Source of the DNA: Adhaeribacter_A terreus
GTDB taxonomy: Bacteria; Bacteroidota; Bacteroidia; Cytophagales; Hymenobacteraceae
Reading direction: 5' to 3'
DNA: 64,000 nt
Assembly: GCF_042657365.1 (NCBI RefSeq)
Contig: NZ_JBHSKT010000003.1
Coordinates: 310,001-374,000, forward strand
A program made the translations under genes and the position numbers. The notes beneath the pieces are model-generated. The model was not told the origin of the DNA. It saw only the letters and a list, made by a program, of their open reading frames with translations, and made no database searches. Of the stretch, positions 8,583-16,667 are shown piece after piece. The stretch's first letter is position 1. Each line of letters opens with the position of its first letter.

Positions 8583-9131
8583 CTACCGCACTCCATTTTC
8601 CGGATATTTCGCCGTAACGGTCCGGTAAAAATCTTTGATCTTTTCGATATCGCCATCCACGTCGCCAGTTGGGTAAAATAACGGGCCAACGCCGGCTTCT
8701 TTTTTCTTGTAATCGAGGTAACCTAAAGCAATGGGAACGCCGGCGCCGTAAGCAGCGTGGTAGAAACCTTTACGCCAACGCGGCTGGTATTTGCGAGTTC
8801 CTTCGGGCGTTACCATAATGATGAGTTGTTCGCGTTCGTTGAACAGATCGATCATGGCGTTTACCAGGTTGTTGTTCTTTTTACGGTCAACTGGCAAGGC
8901 ACCCATTTTATCTAAAAGCCAGCCCAAGGGGCCAACCATGCTTTCTCTTTTTATGGTAAATTTTACGGGCAGGTCCATCAGGTAAAAAGCGCCGCGGGCG
9001 TAAATAAAATCCCAATTACTGGTATGCGGCGCGGCCACCATAATGCATTTTTTAACTTCGGGTGGCACCGTACCTACCTGTTTCCAACCGGCTACCTTGA
9101 AAATTACTTTCGCTAAAAACTTTCCGAACAT
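8583..9131 (-). CDS. 1-acyl-sn-glycerol-3-phosphate acyltransferase family (PlsC-like)
   Basis: Membrane-associated acyltransferase that would move an acyl group to lysophosphatidate or a related acceptor. The catalytic HX4D motif is HTSNWD; the second block is TPEGTRKYQPRWRKGFYHAA, with the EGTR acceptor-phosphate motif. About 182 residues from the ATG at 9131, which I prefer over an ATG at 9182 because the extra 17 residues overlap the terminator of the upstream gene. Proteins of this short subtype are widespread in Bacteroidota; the exact acceptor is not known, and an ornithine-lipid or other acyltransferase role is possible. Confidence 0.8.
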   Translation of the reverse strand: MFGKFLAKVIFKVAGWKQVGTVPPEVKKCIMVAAPHTSNWDFIYARGAFYLMDLPVKFTIKRESMVGPLGWLLDKMGALPVDRKKNNNLVNAMIDLFNEREQLIIMVTPEGTRKYQPRWRKGFYHAAYGAGVPIALGYLDYKKKEAGVGPLFYPTGDVDGDIEKIKDFYRTVTAKYPENGVR

Positions 9132-9183
9132 GATCTGATAAATAGAAAACAAAGTTAGAAATAATGGTACAGCTTTACACAAA

Positions 9184-9211
9184 AAAAGTCAGGCTTACCG
9201 GCCTGACTTTT
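9184..9211 (-). terminator. Terminator for the barrel protein gene
   Basis: AAAAGTCAGGC pairs with GCCTGACTTTT around TTACCG. It lies 22 bases past the stop of the minus-strand gene at 9234 and carries T runs in both directions. Confidence 0.8.
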
Positions 9212-9233
9212 TCGTTCATTTTCTATACCATTT

Positions 9234-9863
9234 TTATTTCGTTGGTAAAACCCGGGTTGGGGCCCACAAATAAGCCTGTACGCCAATATTCAATACCGGG
9301 CCAAACTGGCTGTCTTTGGTGTTGAAGGTCGGATTATCTACCCGGCCTTGCACGTAGTTAAAACTCAGCAATGGTTCAATCGCGATCCGGTCGTTCAGGA
9401 AATAAGCGTAACCTATGCCCACGGCTGCACTTTTAATATCGGTTTTATTACCACCTTTCACGGTGTTTACGCCAGCATTTACGTTAAGTTCGCCAAACAG
9501 GCCATTATTGAGGTAATAGCGCACAAAAGGGCCAGCCAATAAATATGTGTTTTTAGCGCCAAAGCGCGTAGAATCTATATTAATGCTGGTGTGTTCTACC
9601 GCTGCATTAATACCAACTGCGAAATCTGGCAGGAAAAAATAGCCGGTTTTAGTAGCGAACCGTACTTCGATCAGGTCTCCGGTTTCTTTCTTTTTGGTAT
9701 TCAGATTTTCCCGGGAAAACTTTTGGTAAGAAGCTCCTAAATTTCCACCCAGCATAATGGATCCGTCTTTGATTTTGGCACTGATAAGGGAACTTGAGTT
9801 CTGCTGGGCAAAAGCGGCAAAACTAAAAGTCAGGAGAAAAGCCAGCGTAAGTAATCTGCGCAT
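9234..9863 (-). CDS. Outer-membrane beta-barrel protein
   Basis: About 209 residues. A clean signal peptide starts at the ATG at 9863 (MRRLLTLAFLLTFSFAAFAQQ); a further upstream ATG at 9920 would add 19 charged residues and is unlikely. The mature part alternates hydrophobic and polar residues with Gly/Tyr/Phe-rich strands (VGINAAVEH, YLLAGPFVRYYL, VGIGYAYFL, LNIGVQAYLW), as expected of an OmpW/OMP_b-brl-type eight-stranded porin-like barrel. It stands alone with its own terminator. Specific ligand or role cannot be read from the sequence. Confidence 0.78.
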   Translation of the reverse strand: MRRLLTLAFLLTFSFAAFAQQNSSSLISAKIKDGSIMLGGNLGASYQKFSRENLNTKKKETGDLIEVRFATKTGYFFLPDFAVGINAAVEHTSINIDSTRFGAKNTYLLAGPFVRYYLNNGLFGELNVNAGVNTVKGGNKTDIKSAAVGIGYAYFLNDRIAIEPLLSFNYVQGRVDNPTFNTKDSQFGPVLNIGVQAYLWAPTRVLPTK

Positions 9864-9968
9864 AAAAGGGTAATTTGAAGAATTAAGGTTTCGTTTTTCT
9901 TTCCTTATACGCGATTTCAAATTTCAGGACGAACTTCTATTAAAGTTTTGCTATATAATTTTTGCAGG

Positions 9969-9999
9969 CAGTTTTTAGCGTTTAAAGCATACCGTTTTT
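9969..9999 (-). repeat. 31-bp dispersed element, copy
   Basis: Reads AAAAACGGTATGCTTT, AAACGC, TAAAAACTG on the minus strand, in the gap before the barrel gene. Confidence 0.65.
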
Positions 10000-10193
10000 T
10001 GATAGTGAATAATGATTAGTGATTAGTGATTAGTATTTAGAATTTCTCCTTACGATTTCTGTCATTTTAATTTCTATCATTTTGTGTACGATCGAAGAAA
10101 CTTGTTGGCGGCTGGCAAGAATGTTTTTAACGTAAGTTGAAATGTTCTTGCGCTCAAGTTGATGTTCATTGGAATTGCAATTAGTGTCTAAAC

Positions 10194-10230
10194 AAAAAAG
10201 CCGCTGCTTTTTAAAGGCAACGGCTTTTTT
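10194..10230 (-). terminator. Terminator after hutU
   Basis: AAAAAAGCCG pairs with CGGCTTTTTT, with a partly paired inner TGC/GCA section. It lies 20 bases beyond the urocanase stop on the minus strand. Confidence 0.8.
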
Positions 10231-10249
10231 ATGAATCAATAAATTGAAA

Positions 10250-11926
10250 TTACTTCAGGCGTTCTTTAATATCTAAACGGTGTTTACGGGCTGTGTCGGC
10301 AGCAATATCGTAACCGGCATCCAAATGGCGTAAAACGCCCATGGCCGGGTCGTTGTGTAAAACGCGTTTCAGGCGAATTTCAGCTTCTTCCGTGCCATCG
10401 GCTACAATTACCATACCCGCATGAATAGAATACCCAATGCCTACGCCGCCACCGTGGTGCAACGAAACCCAGCTCGCGCCGCCCGCCGTATTGATCATCG
10501 CATTCAGTACTGGCCAGTCAGCAATGGCATCAGAACCATCTTTCATCGCTTCGGTTTCACGGTTTGGTGACGCTACGGAACCAGTATCTAAGTGGTCGCG
10601 GCCAATTACGATCGGGGCTTTTACTTTTCCTTCACGCACTAATTTATTGAATGCTAAACCGGCAATTTCGCGTTCGCCCTGGCCTAACCAGCAGATGCGC
10701 GCCGGTAAACCCTGGAAAGCAATGCGTTCCTGCGCCATTTTGATCCAGCGAGCCAGTGATTTATTTTCAGGGAAAAGCTCCAATAAAACTTCGTCCGTAA
10801 CGCGAATATCTTCGGGATCGCCGGATAAAGCAACCCAACGGAATGGACCTTTGCCTTCGCAGAATAACGGACGGATATACGCCGGTACGAAGCCCGGGAA
10901 ATCAAATGCATTTTCTACGCCACGCAGATCGTGTGCTTGTCCACGCAGGTTATTGCCATAATCGAAGGTAACTGCGCCTCGCTTCTGCAATTCCAGCATT
11001 TGCTTTACGTGACGGGCCATGGTATCCAGCGATTTTTCTACGTACAATTCCGGGTTCTGCTGGCGCAATACGTTGGCTTCTTCCACGCTCATGTTTTCCG
11101 GGAAATAACCAACCAGAGCATCGTGCGCCGAAGTTTGATCTGTTAAGGTATCCGGGGTAATATTTTTATCGATCAAAGCCTGTAACAGATCAACGGCATT
11201 GCAAACTACACCAATGGAAACTGCTTCGCCTTTGGCTTTTGCTTCTAGTGCCCACTCAATGCCTTCTTCAATCGAGTTGGTCATTTTATCGAGGTAGCGG
11301 GTTTCCAGACGTTTCCGGATGCGCCATTCTTCCATTTCAGCGGCTAAACAAACACCTTCGTTCATGGTAATAGCCAGTGGCTGCGCGCCGCCCATACCGC
11401 CTAAACCGGCCGTTACATTCAAGGTACCTTTTAAAGAACCACCAAAATGCTGACGAGCAACTTCGGCAAAAGTTTCATAAGTACCCTGCACAATGCCTTG
11501 CGAACCAATGTAGATCCAGCTGCCGGCGGTCATTTGTCCGTACATGGTTAAACCTTTGGCTTCCAGTTCCCGGAATTTTTTCCAGTTGGCCCAATGCGGA
11601 ACCAGCATAGAATTGGAGATCAGCACGCGCGGTGCATCTTTATGCGTTGGTAAAATTCCAACCGGTTTTCCGCTCTGTACTAATAGCGTTTCATCTTCCT
11701 CCAGGTCTTTCAGCGCTTTCACAATCAGGTCGAAGGCTTCCCAGTTACGGGCTGCTTTACCAGTTCCGCCGTAAACTACCAGGTCTTCCGGGCGTTCAGC
11801 CACGTCAGGATCGAGGTTGTTATAAAGCATGCGCAATGCAGCTTCCTGCACCCAACCTTTGGTGTTGAGTTCGGATCCGGTTGGAGTTTTGCCTTTCTTA
11901 GAGATGTCGGTAATTGTAGTTGCCAT
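10250..11926 (-). CDS. hutU: Urocanate hydratase
   Basis: Second enzyme of histidine breakdown; it hydrates urocanate to 4-imidazolone-5-propionate using tightly bound NAD. 558 residues, normal length. Family marks: VVYGGTGKAARNW, the NAD-binding LNVTAGLGGMGGAQP, QSGKPVGI, and the catalytic-site ICWLGQGERE with Cys412, followed by HHGGGVGIGYSIHAG near the end. No histidine ammonia-lyase, imidazolonepropionase or formimidoylglutamase is adjacent, so in this genome the hut genes seem dispersed. A 31-bp element sits between its start and the upstream gene, pointing the other way. Confidence 0.96.
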   Translation of the reverse strand: MATTITDISKKGKTPTGSELNTKGWVQEAALRMLYNNLDPDVAERPEDLVVYGGTGKAARNWEAFDLIVKALKDLEEDETLLVQSGKPVGILPTHKDAPRVLISNSMLVPHWANWKKFRELEAKGLTMYGQMTAGSWIYIGSQGIVQGTYETFAEVARQHFGGSLKGTLNVTAGLGGMGGAQPLAITMNEGVCLAAEMEEWRIRKRLETRYLDKMTNSIEEGIEWALEAKAKGEAVSIGVVCNAVDLLQALIDKNITPDTLTDQTSAHDALVGYFPENMSVEEANVLRQQNPELYVEKSLDTMARHVKQMLELQKRGAVTFDYGNNLRGQAHDLRGVENAFDFPGFVPAYIRPLFCEGKGPFRWVALSGDPEDIRVTDEVLLELFPENKSLARWIKMAQERIAFQGLPARICWLGQGEREIAGLAFNKLVREGKVKAPIVIGRDHLDTGSVASPNRETEAMKDGSDAIADWPVLNAMINTAGGASWVSLHHGGGVGIGYSIHAGMVIVADGTEEAEIRLKRVLHNDPAMGVLRHLDAGYDIAADTARKHRLDIKERLK

Positions 11927-11944
11927 AGTATTAGTAAGCGCTTG

Positions 11945-11975
11945 AAAAACGGTATGTTTTTAGGTAGAAAAAGTC
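11945..11975 (+). repeat. 31-bp dispersed element, copy
   Basis: Reads AAAAACGGTATGTTTT, TAGGTAG, AAAAAGTC on the plus strand, 19 bases upstream of the hutU start but opposite to it. Confidence 0.7.
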
Positions 11976-11996
11976 TGAAAGCGAAGATACAAATTT

Positions 11997-12773
11997 TTAG
12001 TAAGCCGCTAAAGGTTTAAGCTTGTCCTGCAAAGACATGGTGTATTGGTAGCCGATATCGAAAAGTGCCTGCGATTTGGTATAATTCAGCAAACCAAAAC
12101 CTTTTAACTCCGGCGCTTCAATTAACAGATCACAGTATTTGTAACGTGCCTGCACATTATTGTTAATAGCCAGGTGAAACGTACGTTCGATCATGGTTTT
12201 TAACGTGGTTACACGCGCCTGGTGGTTCAACGGATTACAGTGCACGCCAATTACAAAGTCGCATCTGTTCGTCAGGCATTCTACCGGCATGTTGTTCAGC
12301 AAGCCGCCATCTAACAGTTGCCTGCCCTGGTATAAAACCGGTTGATAAAGCAAAGGCACGGAACAGGAAGCCAGAAGTGGTTTCATCAGTTTGCCTTCCG
12401 AAAAATAAACCACCACACCCTGGTCAATATCTGTAGCTGTAATTACTACTTCATATTTCAGGTTTTCGAAACTGATATCGCCGAGGTATTTCAGCAGCAC
12501 TTTCTCCACTTCGTCCAGGTTCATTAACCCGAACCGGCTGAAAGCGGGCCGCATTAACCGGCCTACATTGGTTTGCTGAATAATTTTCAGGATCTCTTTC
12601 GGGCTGTAGCCGGCACCATAAAAAGCGCTGGCAATGGCCCCGGAACTGGTTCCTGAAAGCACTTCTACCGGAATATGCAATTCGCGGAGCGCCTGCAAAA
12701 CGCCTAGGTGTGAAATACCACGCGCCGCACCTCCCGAAAACGTTACTCCTACCCGCTGCTGTTTAGGGATCAA
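11997..12773 (-). CDS. Patatin-like phospholipase
   Basis: Serine lipid acyl hydrolase of the patatin/RssA type, 258 residues. Oxyanion-hole stretch GVTFSGGAARGISHLG, nucleophile motif GTSSG, and the dyad Asp in LLDGGLLNNMPV are all present. The start is a TTG: its first two bases overlap the TGA stop of the upstream gene, and an in-frame TAA stands five codons earlier, so no ATG is available before the conserved SGGAARG block. This overlap implies translational coupling to the metallo-beta-lactamase-fold gene. Lacks a signal peptide, so probably cytoplasmic; substrate unknown. Confidence 0.87.
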   Translation of the reverse strand: MIPKQQRVGVTFSGGAARGISHLGVLQALRELHIPVEVLSGTSSGAIASAFYGAGYSPKEILKIIQQTNVGRLMRPAFSRFGLMNLDEVEKVLLKYLGDISFENLKYEVVITATDIDQGVVVYFSEGKLMKPLLASCSVPLLYQPVLYQGRQLLDGGLLNNMPVECLTNRCDFVIGVHCNPLNHQARVTTLKTMIERTFHLAINNNVQARYKYCDLLIEAPELKGFGLLNYTKSQALFDIGYQYTMSLQDKLKPLAAY

Positions 12774-13612
12774 AGCTCGGCGAGTTTAAAGGTATTTTCC
12801 AGCCGTACGCCTTTTTCCGTTTGCATTACAGTTGCACATTCATTAACCGCATCGTGTTCAAAGAAAAGCACATACTTATCGGCAGCGGCTTTGGTCAGGA
12901 AATCTTCTTTTTCAGCCAGCGTGAGTAACGGGCGCGTATCGTAACCCATAACATACGGAATAGGCAAATGCCCAACCGATGGTAGCAGATCGGCCATGAA
13001 AACCACGTGCTTGTTTTTATATGGAATTACTGGCAGCATCATTTTATCGGTGTGCCCATCCATATATAAAATATCGAACTGGCTAAACGGCGATGGCGTA
13101 TCCCGGTTTATGAATTTTAGGTGACCGCTTTCCTGCATAGGCAGAATATTCTCTTTCAGGAAACTGGCTTTTTCGCGCGCATTCGGAATAGTTGCCCACT
13201 TCCAGTGATCTTCGTTGCTCCAGTAAGTGGCGTTCGGAAAAACCAGCTCCAAACCCGAACCATCTTTTTTATACCGCACGCCACCGCCGCAATGGTCAAA
13301 ATGCAAATGCGTCAGAAAAACGTCCGTAATATCTTCGGGTGAAAAACCAGCGTTCTTCAGGGAGCTTTGTAAAGTAGCATCGCCGTGCAGATAATAGTGG
13401 CTGAAGAATTTAGCATCCTGCTTATCTCCAATCCCGTTATCGATCAGGATCAGGCGGTCGCCGTCTTCGATCAATAAGCAGCGCATGGACCAGGTACACA
13501 AATTATTTTCATCGGCCGGGTTGGTGCGTTGCCATAAAGTTTTCGGCACAACTCCAAACATGGCGCCGCCATCCAGCTTAAAAAATCCGGTATCTATTAC
13601 GTGCAGGTTCAT
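12770..13612 (-). CDS. Metallo-beta-lactamase-fold hydrolase
   Basis: About 280 residues. The metal-binding motif is LTHLHFDHCGG (HxHxDH), followed by a later His in DGHTDKM, the Asp in FMADLLPS and a C-terminal His in FFEHDAVN. The layout resembles AHL-lactonase/quorum-quenching-type members, but substrate cannot be deduced. I use the ATG at 13612 (MNLHVIDTGFF); the ORF extends 33 codons upstream through a copy of the 31-bp element. The stop overlaps the TTG start of the patatin gene, so the two form a coupled operon. Confidence 0.85.
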   Translation of the reverse strand: MNLHVIDTGFFKLDGGAMFGVVPKTLWQRTNPADENNLCTWSMRCLLIEDGDRLILIDNGIGDKQDAKFFSHYYLHGDATLQSSLKNAGFSPEDITDVFLTHLHFDHCGGGVRYKKDGSGLELVFPNATYWSNEDHWKWATIPNAREKASFLKENILPMQESGHLKFINRDTPSPFSQFDILYMDGHTDKMMLPVIPYKNKHVVFMADLLPSVGHLPIPYVMGYDTRPLLTLAEKEDFLTKAAADKYVLFFEHDAVNECATVMQTEKGVRLENTFKLAEL

Positions 13613-13648
13613 CTTTCGATTTTTCGTATTTCTGATGTGCGATTCTTC

Positions 13649-13679
13649 GACTTTTTTATCTGAAAACCATACCGTTTTC
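13649..13679 (-). repeat. 31-bp dispersed element, copy
   Basis: Reads GAAAACGGTATGGTTT, TCAGAT, AAAAAAGTC on the minus strand, 36 bases upstream of the hydrolase start and co-oriented. Confidence 0.7.
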
Positions 13680-13706
13680 AGGTAGAATTTCCTGTAAAAA
13701 AGAAGT

Positions 13707-13747
13707 GGCAATATTTCTCTTCAGAAAAACTGAAAAGGAATATTGCC
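13707..13747 (-). terminator. Probable terminator after accA
   Basis: GGCAATATT-CTCTTCAG pairs with CTGAAAAGGAATATTGCC around AAAAA, seven bases past the accA stop. The T run on the minus strand begins a few bases after the stem, so efficiency is uncertain. Confidence 0.55.
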
Positions 13748-13754
13748 GTGAAAA

Positions 13755-14738
13755 TTAAATGATCGTGTAGTTTTTATCGATGCCGCCGGCAAGTTCATTC
13801 ACTACGCCCATGCTCGAGAATTTATCGATGCGCTGCGAAATGCGTTCTTCCGGATCCATAGCTTCGAGTTCGTCTAACGTATCCAGAATTTTCTTCTTCA
13901 GCGTCTTTATCATTTTTCCCGGATCGGTGTGCGCGCCGCCAAGCGGTTCTTTAATAATACCGTCTATGAGTTTGTTTTTCATCATATCCGGCGCGGTCAG
14001 TTTCAGCGCTTCGGCAGCCTGTTCTTTGTAATTCCAGCTTCTCCATAAAATAGAAGAACAGCTTTCCGGCGAAATAACCGAATACCAGGTATTTTCCAGC
14101 ATGAACACGCGGTCGCCGATGGCAATACCCAGCGCACCACCAGAAGCACCTTCGCCGATCACAATACAAATTACCGGTACGGTAAGGTTAAACATTTCCT
14201 TCAGATTACGGGCAATCGCTTCGCCCTGTCCGCGTTCTTCCGCTTCCAGACCAGGAAATGCGCCCGGAGTATCGATGAGAGTAACGATCGGTTTACCGAA
14301 TTTTTCGGCCATCAGCATTAAACGCAGCGCTTTTCTATAACCTTCCGGATTCGCCATTCCAAAGTTGCGCAATTGACGCTGCTTGGTATTGCGGCCTTTC
14401 TGCTGCCCGATGAACATTACCGTGCGGCCGTCGAGTTCACCAAAACCACCTACCATGGCTTTATCGTCGCTTACATTTCGGTCGCCGTGCAATTCTATAA
14501 ATTTATCGGCCATGCCTTCAATATAATCCAGGGTATATGGTCGGTCGGCGTGGCGCGAAAGCTGCACACGCTGCCAGCGGGTTAAATTGGCGTAGGTCTC
14601 TTTTTTGAGCGTTTTTATTTTATCTTCCAGCGCTTTAACGGCTTCCGAAACGTCAACCTGGCTTTCTTCGGCCAGCTTTTTCATTTCCTGCAATTTGCCT
14701 TCAAGGGCGGCTATGGGTTGTTCAAAATCTAAGAGCAT
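13755..14738 (-). CDS. accA: Acetyl-CoA carboxylase carboxyltransferase subunit alpha
   Basis: Alpha subunit of the carboxyltransferase that passes the carboxyl group from biotin to acetyl-CoA, giving malonyl-CoA for fatty-acid synthesis. 327 residues, usual length. N-terminal helical segment with LEGKLQEMKKLAEE, then RWQRVQLSRHADRPYTLDYI, GDRNVSDDKAMVGGFG and the CoA-site stretches TLIDTPGAFPGLEAEERGQ and IGEGASGGALGI. No accD, accB or accC is adjacent. It is the last gene of the minus-strand block before the tRNA-Asp region. Confidence 0.96.
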   Translation of the reverse strand: MLLDFEQPIAALEGKLQEMKKLAEESQVDVSEAVKALEDKIKTLKKETYANLTRWQRVQLSRHADRPYTLDYIEGMADKFIELHGDRNVSDDKAMVGGFGELDGRTVMFIGQQKGRNTKQRQLRNFGMANPEGYRKALRLMLMAEKFGKPIVTLIDTPGAFPGLEAEERGQGEAIARNLKEMFNLTVPVICIVIGEGASGGALGIAIGDRVFMLENTWYSVISPESCSSILWRSWNYKEQAAEALKLTAPDMMKNKLIDGIIKEPLGGAHTDPGKMIKTLKKKILDTLDELEAMDPEERISQRIDKFSSMGVVNELAGGIDKNYTII

Positions 14739-14884
14739 ATAGTTTTCTCCGTTTTAGTATTACAAAAGTAAAAGATTCCGCGAAGCGAACAGTATTTTTA
14801 ACCAAATTTCGTAAGGGCTAAAAAATAATTTCTCTGAATATGAACGCTTTAAAAAAACCAGCTGAAAATATTATTACCCAACTA

Positions 14885-14915
14885 TTGCACCGTAAACTTC
14901 AACCTTCTACATTTG
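14885..14915 (+). promoter_or_regulatory. Bacteroidota-type promoter of tRNA-Asp copy 1
   Basis: TTG at 14885, a 20-base spacer, then TACATTTG at 14908-14915, matching the -33 TTG / -7 TAnnTTTG consensus. The same arrangement recurs before copy 2, differing by one base in the free nn positions. Confidence 0.65.
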
Positions 14916-14973
14916 CATCATCAAAACGGAATAACGCAGCCGAAAACGCTAAGTGAAAACGTTCAGAATTACT

Positions 14974-15047
14974 GGTCCGGTAGTTCAGTTGGTTAGAATG
15001 CCGCCCTGTCACGGCGGAGGTCGCGGGTTCGAGTCCCGTCCGGACCG
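14974..15047 (+). tRNA. tRNA-Asp (GTC), copy 1
   Basis: Acceptor arms GGTCCGG and CCGGACC, anticodon stem CCGCC/GGCGG around loop CTGTCAC giving anticodon GTC, T arm GCGGGTTCGAGTCCCGT, discriminator G. CCA is not encoded. Identical to the copy at 15521. Confidence 0.96.
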
Positions 15048-15049
15048 CT

Positions 15050-15079
15050 AAAGGCTCTTCAGAAATGAAGGGCTTTTTT
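15050..15079 (+). terminator. Terminator after tRNA-Asp copy 1
   Basis: GGCTCTTCA pairs with TGAAGGGCT (one wobble, outer mismatch) around GAAA, followed by six T. Repeated after copy 2 at 15597-15626. Confidence 0.7.
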
Positions 15080-15101
15080 CATTTAAAACTATAGCGTTTT
15101 T
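15071..15101 (-). repeat. 31-bp dispersed element, copy
   Basis: Reads AAAAACGCTATAGTTT, TAAATG, AAAAAAGCC on the minus strand; it overlaps the T run of the tRNA-Asp copy 1 terminator and is absent after copy 2. Confidence 0.6.
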
Positions 15102-15128
15102 TTAGCTTTTTCTATTTTTATAATTGGG

Positions 15129-15341
15129 TTAGCCCTTATCCAATATTTTAAGCGATATAAAAAACACTATAAAAAAAGTAATTAGCCCCAAAAGGAAAGG
15201 ACCTATTAAATTAAAAGCACATAAAACACCATCGCAAGCACCACTATCCCAACCGTTAGCAGATATCCTTATAATGATTAATGCAACTATTAACGCAATT
15301 GCGATTGCTTTTATTTTGATGTAATGTCGGTCTGGCTGCAT
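15129..15341 (-). CDS. Small membrane protein between the tRNA-Asp copies, unknown
   Basis: A 70-residue AT-rich ORF with two hydrophobic helices (about residues 10-27 and 42-66) and two Cys in the loop between them (SGACDGVLCAF). I do not recognise it. It lies entirely inside the 367-base spacer between the two tRNA-Asp repeats, on the opposite strand, so it would be lost if the repeats recombined. No clear promoter is seen. It could be a real accessory gene or chance. Confidence 0.45.
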   Translation of the reverse strand: MQPDRHYIKIKAIAIALIVALIIIRISANGWDSGACDGVLCAFNLIGPFLLGLITFFIVFFISLKILDKG

Positions 15342-15431
15342 AATTTCATTTAAATAAAACCCAATAAAAGCAAATTTTCTACCTCAGAATCAAGTATTAA
15401 CGTTTTTTGTAAAAATATTTCTTCCTGAATA

Positions 15432-15462
15432 TTGCATAATTAAAATTAACCTTCTATATTTG
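15432..15462 (+). promoter_or_regulatory. Bacteroidota-type promoter of tRNA-Asp copy 2
   Basis: TTG at 15432, 20-base spacer, TATATTTG at 15455-15462. The TTG lies upstream of the repeated unit yet the spacing is preserved exactly. Confidence 0.65.
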
Positions 15463-15627
15463 CATCATCAAAACGGAATAACGCAGCCGAAAACGCTAAG
15501 TGAAAACGTTCAGAATTACTGGTCCGGTAGTTCAGTTGGTTAGAATGCCGCCCTGTCACGGCGGAGGTCGCGGGTTCGAGTCCCGTCCGGACCGCTAAAG
15601 GCTCTTCAGAAATGAAGGGCTTTTTTC
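15448..15627. repeat. 180-bp direct repeat, copy 2 (tRNA-Asp unit)
   Basis: Second copy of the 14901-15080 unit, with leader, tRNA and terminator all retained. Confidence 0.9.
15521..15594 (+). tRNA. tRNA-Asp (GTC), copy 2
   Basis: Same 74 bases as copy 1, same anticodon GTC, with terminator hairpin directly downstream. Confidence 0.96.
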
Positions 15628-15710
15628 GTTTATATCTCTTTCTGAATTCTCACGTAAATATTGCCATTCAGTACCTCCAAATCATCCGGAGTAATGTTTT
15701 AACAATATTT

Positions 15711-15741
15711 TTGATTTATTAAATTTTAGTCTGCATCTTTG
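15711..15741 (+). promoter_or_regulatory. Probable promoter of the gene at 15763
   Basis: TTG at 15711, 20-base spacer, CATCTTTG at 15734-15741 (one mismatch to TAnnTTTG), 21 bases before the start codon. Confidence 0.45.
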
Positions 15742-15762
15742 ACAAAAAGCTAAAACTTCCTT

Positions 15763-16209
15763 ATGTATCTCATGTCTTGCTTGCCACAGCTGGTTTATCA
15801 GAAAGATGGGCATGAAATTGAGTATTTCGACAAGTATAAGGCCTTGCAATTAAGCTGGTATGGCCACGTAACCAGCGAAACATATATGCATGTGTTAGAT
15901 GAGATGTTAAGATTGGGAATACAATATCAAACAGAGAACTGGCTGATTGATGCCCGTGATGTAGATTTTATGGAATTGGGCGAAAGGAACTGGACCAGAA
16001 ACTATTTCAGAAATGAAGTTTTAAAATGCCCTTTAAAAAAAGTGGCGCGCCTGGCCAGCGGCAATTTTGAAAATGAGACCTACATCTCAAGTTTTATTTC
16101 CAGCGTTTTGAACGGCATGAACCTGCCTTATAAATTTTGCTACCTCCCAGATGCCAATTCTGCTTTCGAATGGTTTTCAGAAGATGATTGCACAAGTAAG
16201 GAGGATTAA
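15763..16209 (+). CDS. STAS/SpoIIAA-like small protein, unknown role
   Basis: 148 residues. The pattern ALQLSWYGHVTSETY, then a helix, then NWLIDARDVDFMEL resembles the beta-alpha-beta layout of STAS/SpoIIAA-like proteins common in Hymenobacteraceae, but there is no conserved phospho-Ser position I can point to. Two further paired segments end in YKFCYLPDANSAFEWF. No signal peptide or membrane helix. It is downstream of the second tRNA-Asp with a plausible promoter of its own. The family call is tentative. Confidence 0.55.
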   Translation: MYLMSCLPQLVYQKDGHEIEYFDKYKALQLSWYGHVTSETYMHVLDEMLRLGIQYQTENWLIDARDVDFMELGERNWTRNYFRNEVLKCPLKKVARLASGNFENETYISSFISSVLNGMNLPYKFCYLPDANSAFEWFSEDDCTSKED

Positions 16210-16237
16210 AACGGTAGACAAATTGCCTTAAAAACTC
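16208..16237 (+). repeat. 31-bp dispersed element, copy
   Basis: Reads AAAACGGTAGACAAAT, TGCCTT, AAAAACTC on the plus strand, filling the gap between two convergent stop codons and overlapping both. Confidence 0.65.
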
Positions 16238-16589
16238 ATTGTTGCTTTTCTTTGCTTAAATGGCCGTTGTAGCGAATAATCCGCATGATCATATTTAGCA
16301 GGAGCGCCTCAATTTTCTCTTCTTCAGTTTTGGGCTCCCGAACCTTCTCTCCTTCTGAGGCGAACGTGATTTTTATAAGCGAAGGCGCTTTCAGTTTCAT
16401 TTCAACCTGCTCGAGCTGCCACTGATAAACACTGATCTCCATCAGTTCAGAAATATTCTGCTGCCCGTATATTTCTGCGCGGCGGTTTTCCTGTCGAATC
16501 GCATCAAGCAATCCCTCCATGTCATGGATATCATTCTGAATGCTTGTAAGAAATGTTAAAATATCGGCCTGCAAAACGCTACTTGACAT
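16236..16589 (-). CDS. Small helical protein, unknown
   Basis: 117 residues, almost wholly helical and charged, with heptad-like spacing in ILTFLTSIQNDIHDMEGLL and QWQLEQVEMKLK; the likely fold is a coiled-coil dimer. No signal peptide, no catalytic motif. It follows the GAF-domain gene on the same strand with a 78-base gap and could be cotranscribed with it. I do not recognise the family. Confidence 0.5.
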   Translation of the reverse strand: MSSSVLQADILTFLTSIQNDIHDMEGLLDAIRQENRRAEIYGQQNISELMEISVYQWQLEQVEMKLKAPSLIKITFASEGEKVREPKTEEEKIEALLLNMIMRIIRYNGHLSKEKQQ

Positions 16590-16667
16590 AGTTTATTTTA
16601 ATTGACTAACAATAAATTAAAGCCAAATATTCGGATTTAAAAAACTAACGAAATTAACTTCTTTAAG

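Larger units (their letters stand above)
14901..15080. repeat. 180-bp direct repeat, copy 1 (tRNA-Asp unit)
   Basis: Matches 15448-15627 with a single difference seen (C versus T at 14910/15457). The repeat covers the -7 element, the 58-base leader, the tRNA and its terminator; the offset is 547 bases. Confidence 0.9.

Noticed and set aside
10004..10040. Possible CRISPR-like short repeats (GATTAGT three times)
   Set aside because: Unit of seven to nine bases without spacers; simple sequence.
10030..10239. 69-codon minus-strand ORF next to hutU
   Set aside because: It runs through the hutU terminator and a GATTAGT-type direct repeat, and its product has no protein-like pattern.
14941..14973. 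tRNA-Asp leader as another copy of the 31-bp element
   Set aside because: Contains GAAAACGCTAAG but lacks the T run and the fixed spacing to the A run.
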